DNA of 64,000 nt from Isochrysis galbana (lineage: Eukaryota; Haptophyta; Isochrysidales; Isochrysidaceae). The notes under the pieces were generated by a model, which was given only the letters and a program-made list of their open reading frames with translations, searched no databases and was not told the origin of the DNA. Position 1 is the stretch's first letter. Each line of letters opens with the position of its first letter. This document shows, one piece after another, positions 63,349-64,000 of this stretch. Position numbers and translations under genes: made by a program. The stretch is from assembly GCA_018136815.1 (NCBI GenBank), contig CM030934.1, positions 648,479-712,478 of the forward strand. Direction: 5' to 3'.

Positions 63349-64000
63349 ATGGGCGGCGCGTCGGAGCTGCCTCGTTGTGTGGCTCGTGACGGGCTGGTGC
63401 TGGAGGGCCTGTCGTCGGGCTCGATCCTGCGGGTCGAGCCGTGCGAGATCCTCTCCGACCAGTCTTCGGCTCCCAGCTCGCCCGCGCCGCTCGAGGGCGA
63501 GCTGCGCCGCTCGAGCTGGCCTCGCACTGCGATGGTCGTGATGGGGCAGGTGATGGGCACGGGTGTGCTCGCGCTGCCGCATGCGTGCGCGCAGCTGGGC
63601 TGGGTGGTCGGGCTTGGTGCTATTGCTCTCTTCGCCGCCGCGGGAACCTACGCCGGCATACTCCTCGCGCGCTCGAGGGCGCTCCATCCAGAAGAACCCG
63701 AATCGTACGCAGAACTCGCACGCCTCACGGGCGGCCGCTCCTTCGGCGCATTCACGCGGGTCGCAATCCTTGGTAGCTGGACGCTCATATTGCCCTACTA
63801 TCTTCTCACTTGTGCCCAAGCGGCAGAGCTTGCATTCGCCGCCGTGGATGCCAACGGCCAGGTCTCGTTTTGCCAATGGCATTGGACAGCTGCTGTTGCT
63901 ATTGCCTTACTGCCGCCACTGCAGCTGCGAACTCTACACCAGATCTCTCTGCTCGCACTGGTCTCGACCATCGCAGTCAGTATTGCTATTGTGGTTGCAT
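63349..64000 (+). CDS. Amino acid transporter (AAAP/Aa_trans family), 3'-truncated by the window end
   Basis: The ATG at 63349 opens a frame of 217 codons that is still open at 64000. About 60 N-terminal residues are hydrophilic (EPCEILSDQSSAPSSP). The family's first helix follows with its typical sequence: SWPRTAMVVMGQVMGTGVLA, then LPHACAQLGWVVGLGAIALF. The G-x-G-x-L-x-L-P signature resembles the plant and fungal AAAP permeases. Further hydrophobic segments are GTYAGILLARS, AILGSWTLILPYYLLTCAQA and WTAAVAIALLPPLQLRTL. The YAELARLTG loop after helix 2 is also characteristic. About four to five of the usual 10-11 helices are inside the window. AAAP carriers import amino acids or auxin-like compounds with protons at the plasma or vacuolar membrane; the substrate is unknown. 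Confidence 0.85.
   Translation, partial: MGGASELPRCVARDGLVLEGLSSGSILRVEPCEILSDQSSAPSSPAPLEGELRRSSWPRTAMVVMGQVMGTGVLALPHACAQLGWVVGLGAIALFAAAGTYAGILLARSRALHPEEPESYAELARLTGGRSFGAFTRVAILGSWTLILPYYLLTCAQAAELAFAAVDANGQVSFCQWHWTAAVAIALLPPLQLRTLHQISLLALVSTIAVSIAIVVA

Overview
This window is nuclear DNA from a eukaryote, most likely a GC-rich unicellular flagellate alga. A haptophyte-like alga is my best guess, but no single gene fixes the lineage. The evidence is spliced protein genes (Rpn1/PSMD2 in six exons with GT-AG introns; a LamG-domain gene in two), a MEIG1-family protein implying flagella, Ser-Pro-Pro-Pro-Pro wall-type glycoproteins, a SET-domain protein, an HPF1 homologue, LTR and non-LTR retrotransposons, and dense simple repeats and homopolymers. 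There is no operon structure.

Layout. 1-4.9 kb: tandem repeats and a broken Ty1/copia-type polyprotein. 4.9-19 kb: a duplicated gene for a secreted or anchored SPPPP-repeat protein (copy A 5339-7217, copy B 15609-18905). The copies are separated by a Ty3/gypsy chromovirus remnant on the minus strand, whose gag is split by a LINE at 10401-13712 with a clear 15-16 bp target-site duplication. 19-22.6 kb: a minisatellite and a second, 5'-truncated LINE. 22.7-28.8 kb: the LamG gene (minus), a small membrane protein gene and the MEIG1-like gene. 31.2-35.1 kb: Rpn1 (minus). 35-39.5 kb: CT microsatellites and dispersed repeats. 39.5-44.2 kb: a 1566-codon intronless SET-domain gene. 44.2-47.4 kb: repeats. 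47.4-51.6 kb: a PBZ-PBZ-HPF1 fusion and a histidine-phosphatase-fold gene. 54.1-55.7 kb: a protein kinase. 56.9-58.7 kb: a gag remnant and a LINE tail. 59.4-60.9 kb: an MFS transporter. 63.3 kb to the end: an amino-acid transporter that runs off the window.

How the genes relate. Most are unrelated housekeeping or regulatory genes: proteasome base, chromatin SET protein, ADP-ribosylation co-factor, kinase, phosphatase fold, two transporters. The kinase and phosphatase-fold proteins share a short duplicated VH[DG]G-type motif. The mobile elements give the strongest unexplained signal. Five LINE-type 3' ends (13.6, 21.3, 30.2, 45.0 and 58.5 kb) keep one hairpin with the same GT-AGNGY-AC apical element, the same 2x1 internal loop and stems that differ by compensatory changes, and four of them end in a T-run.
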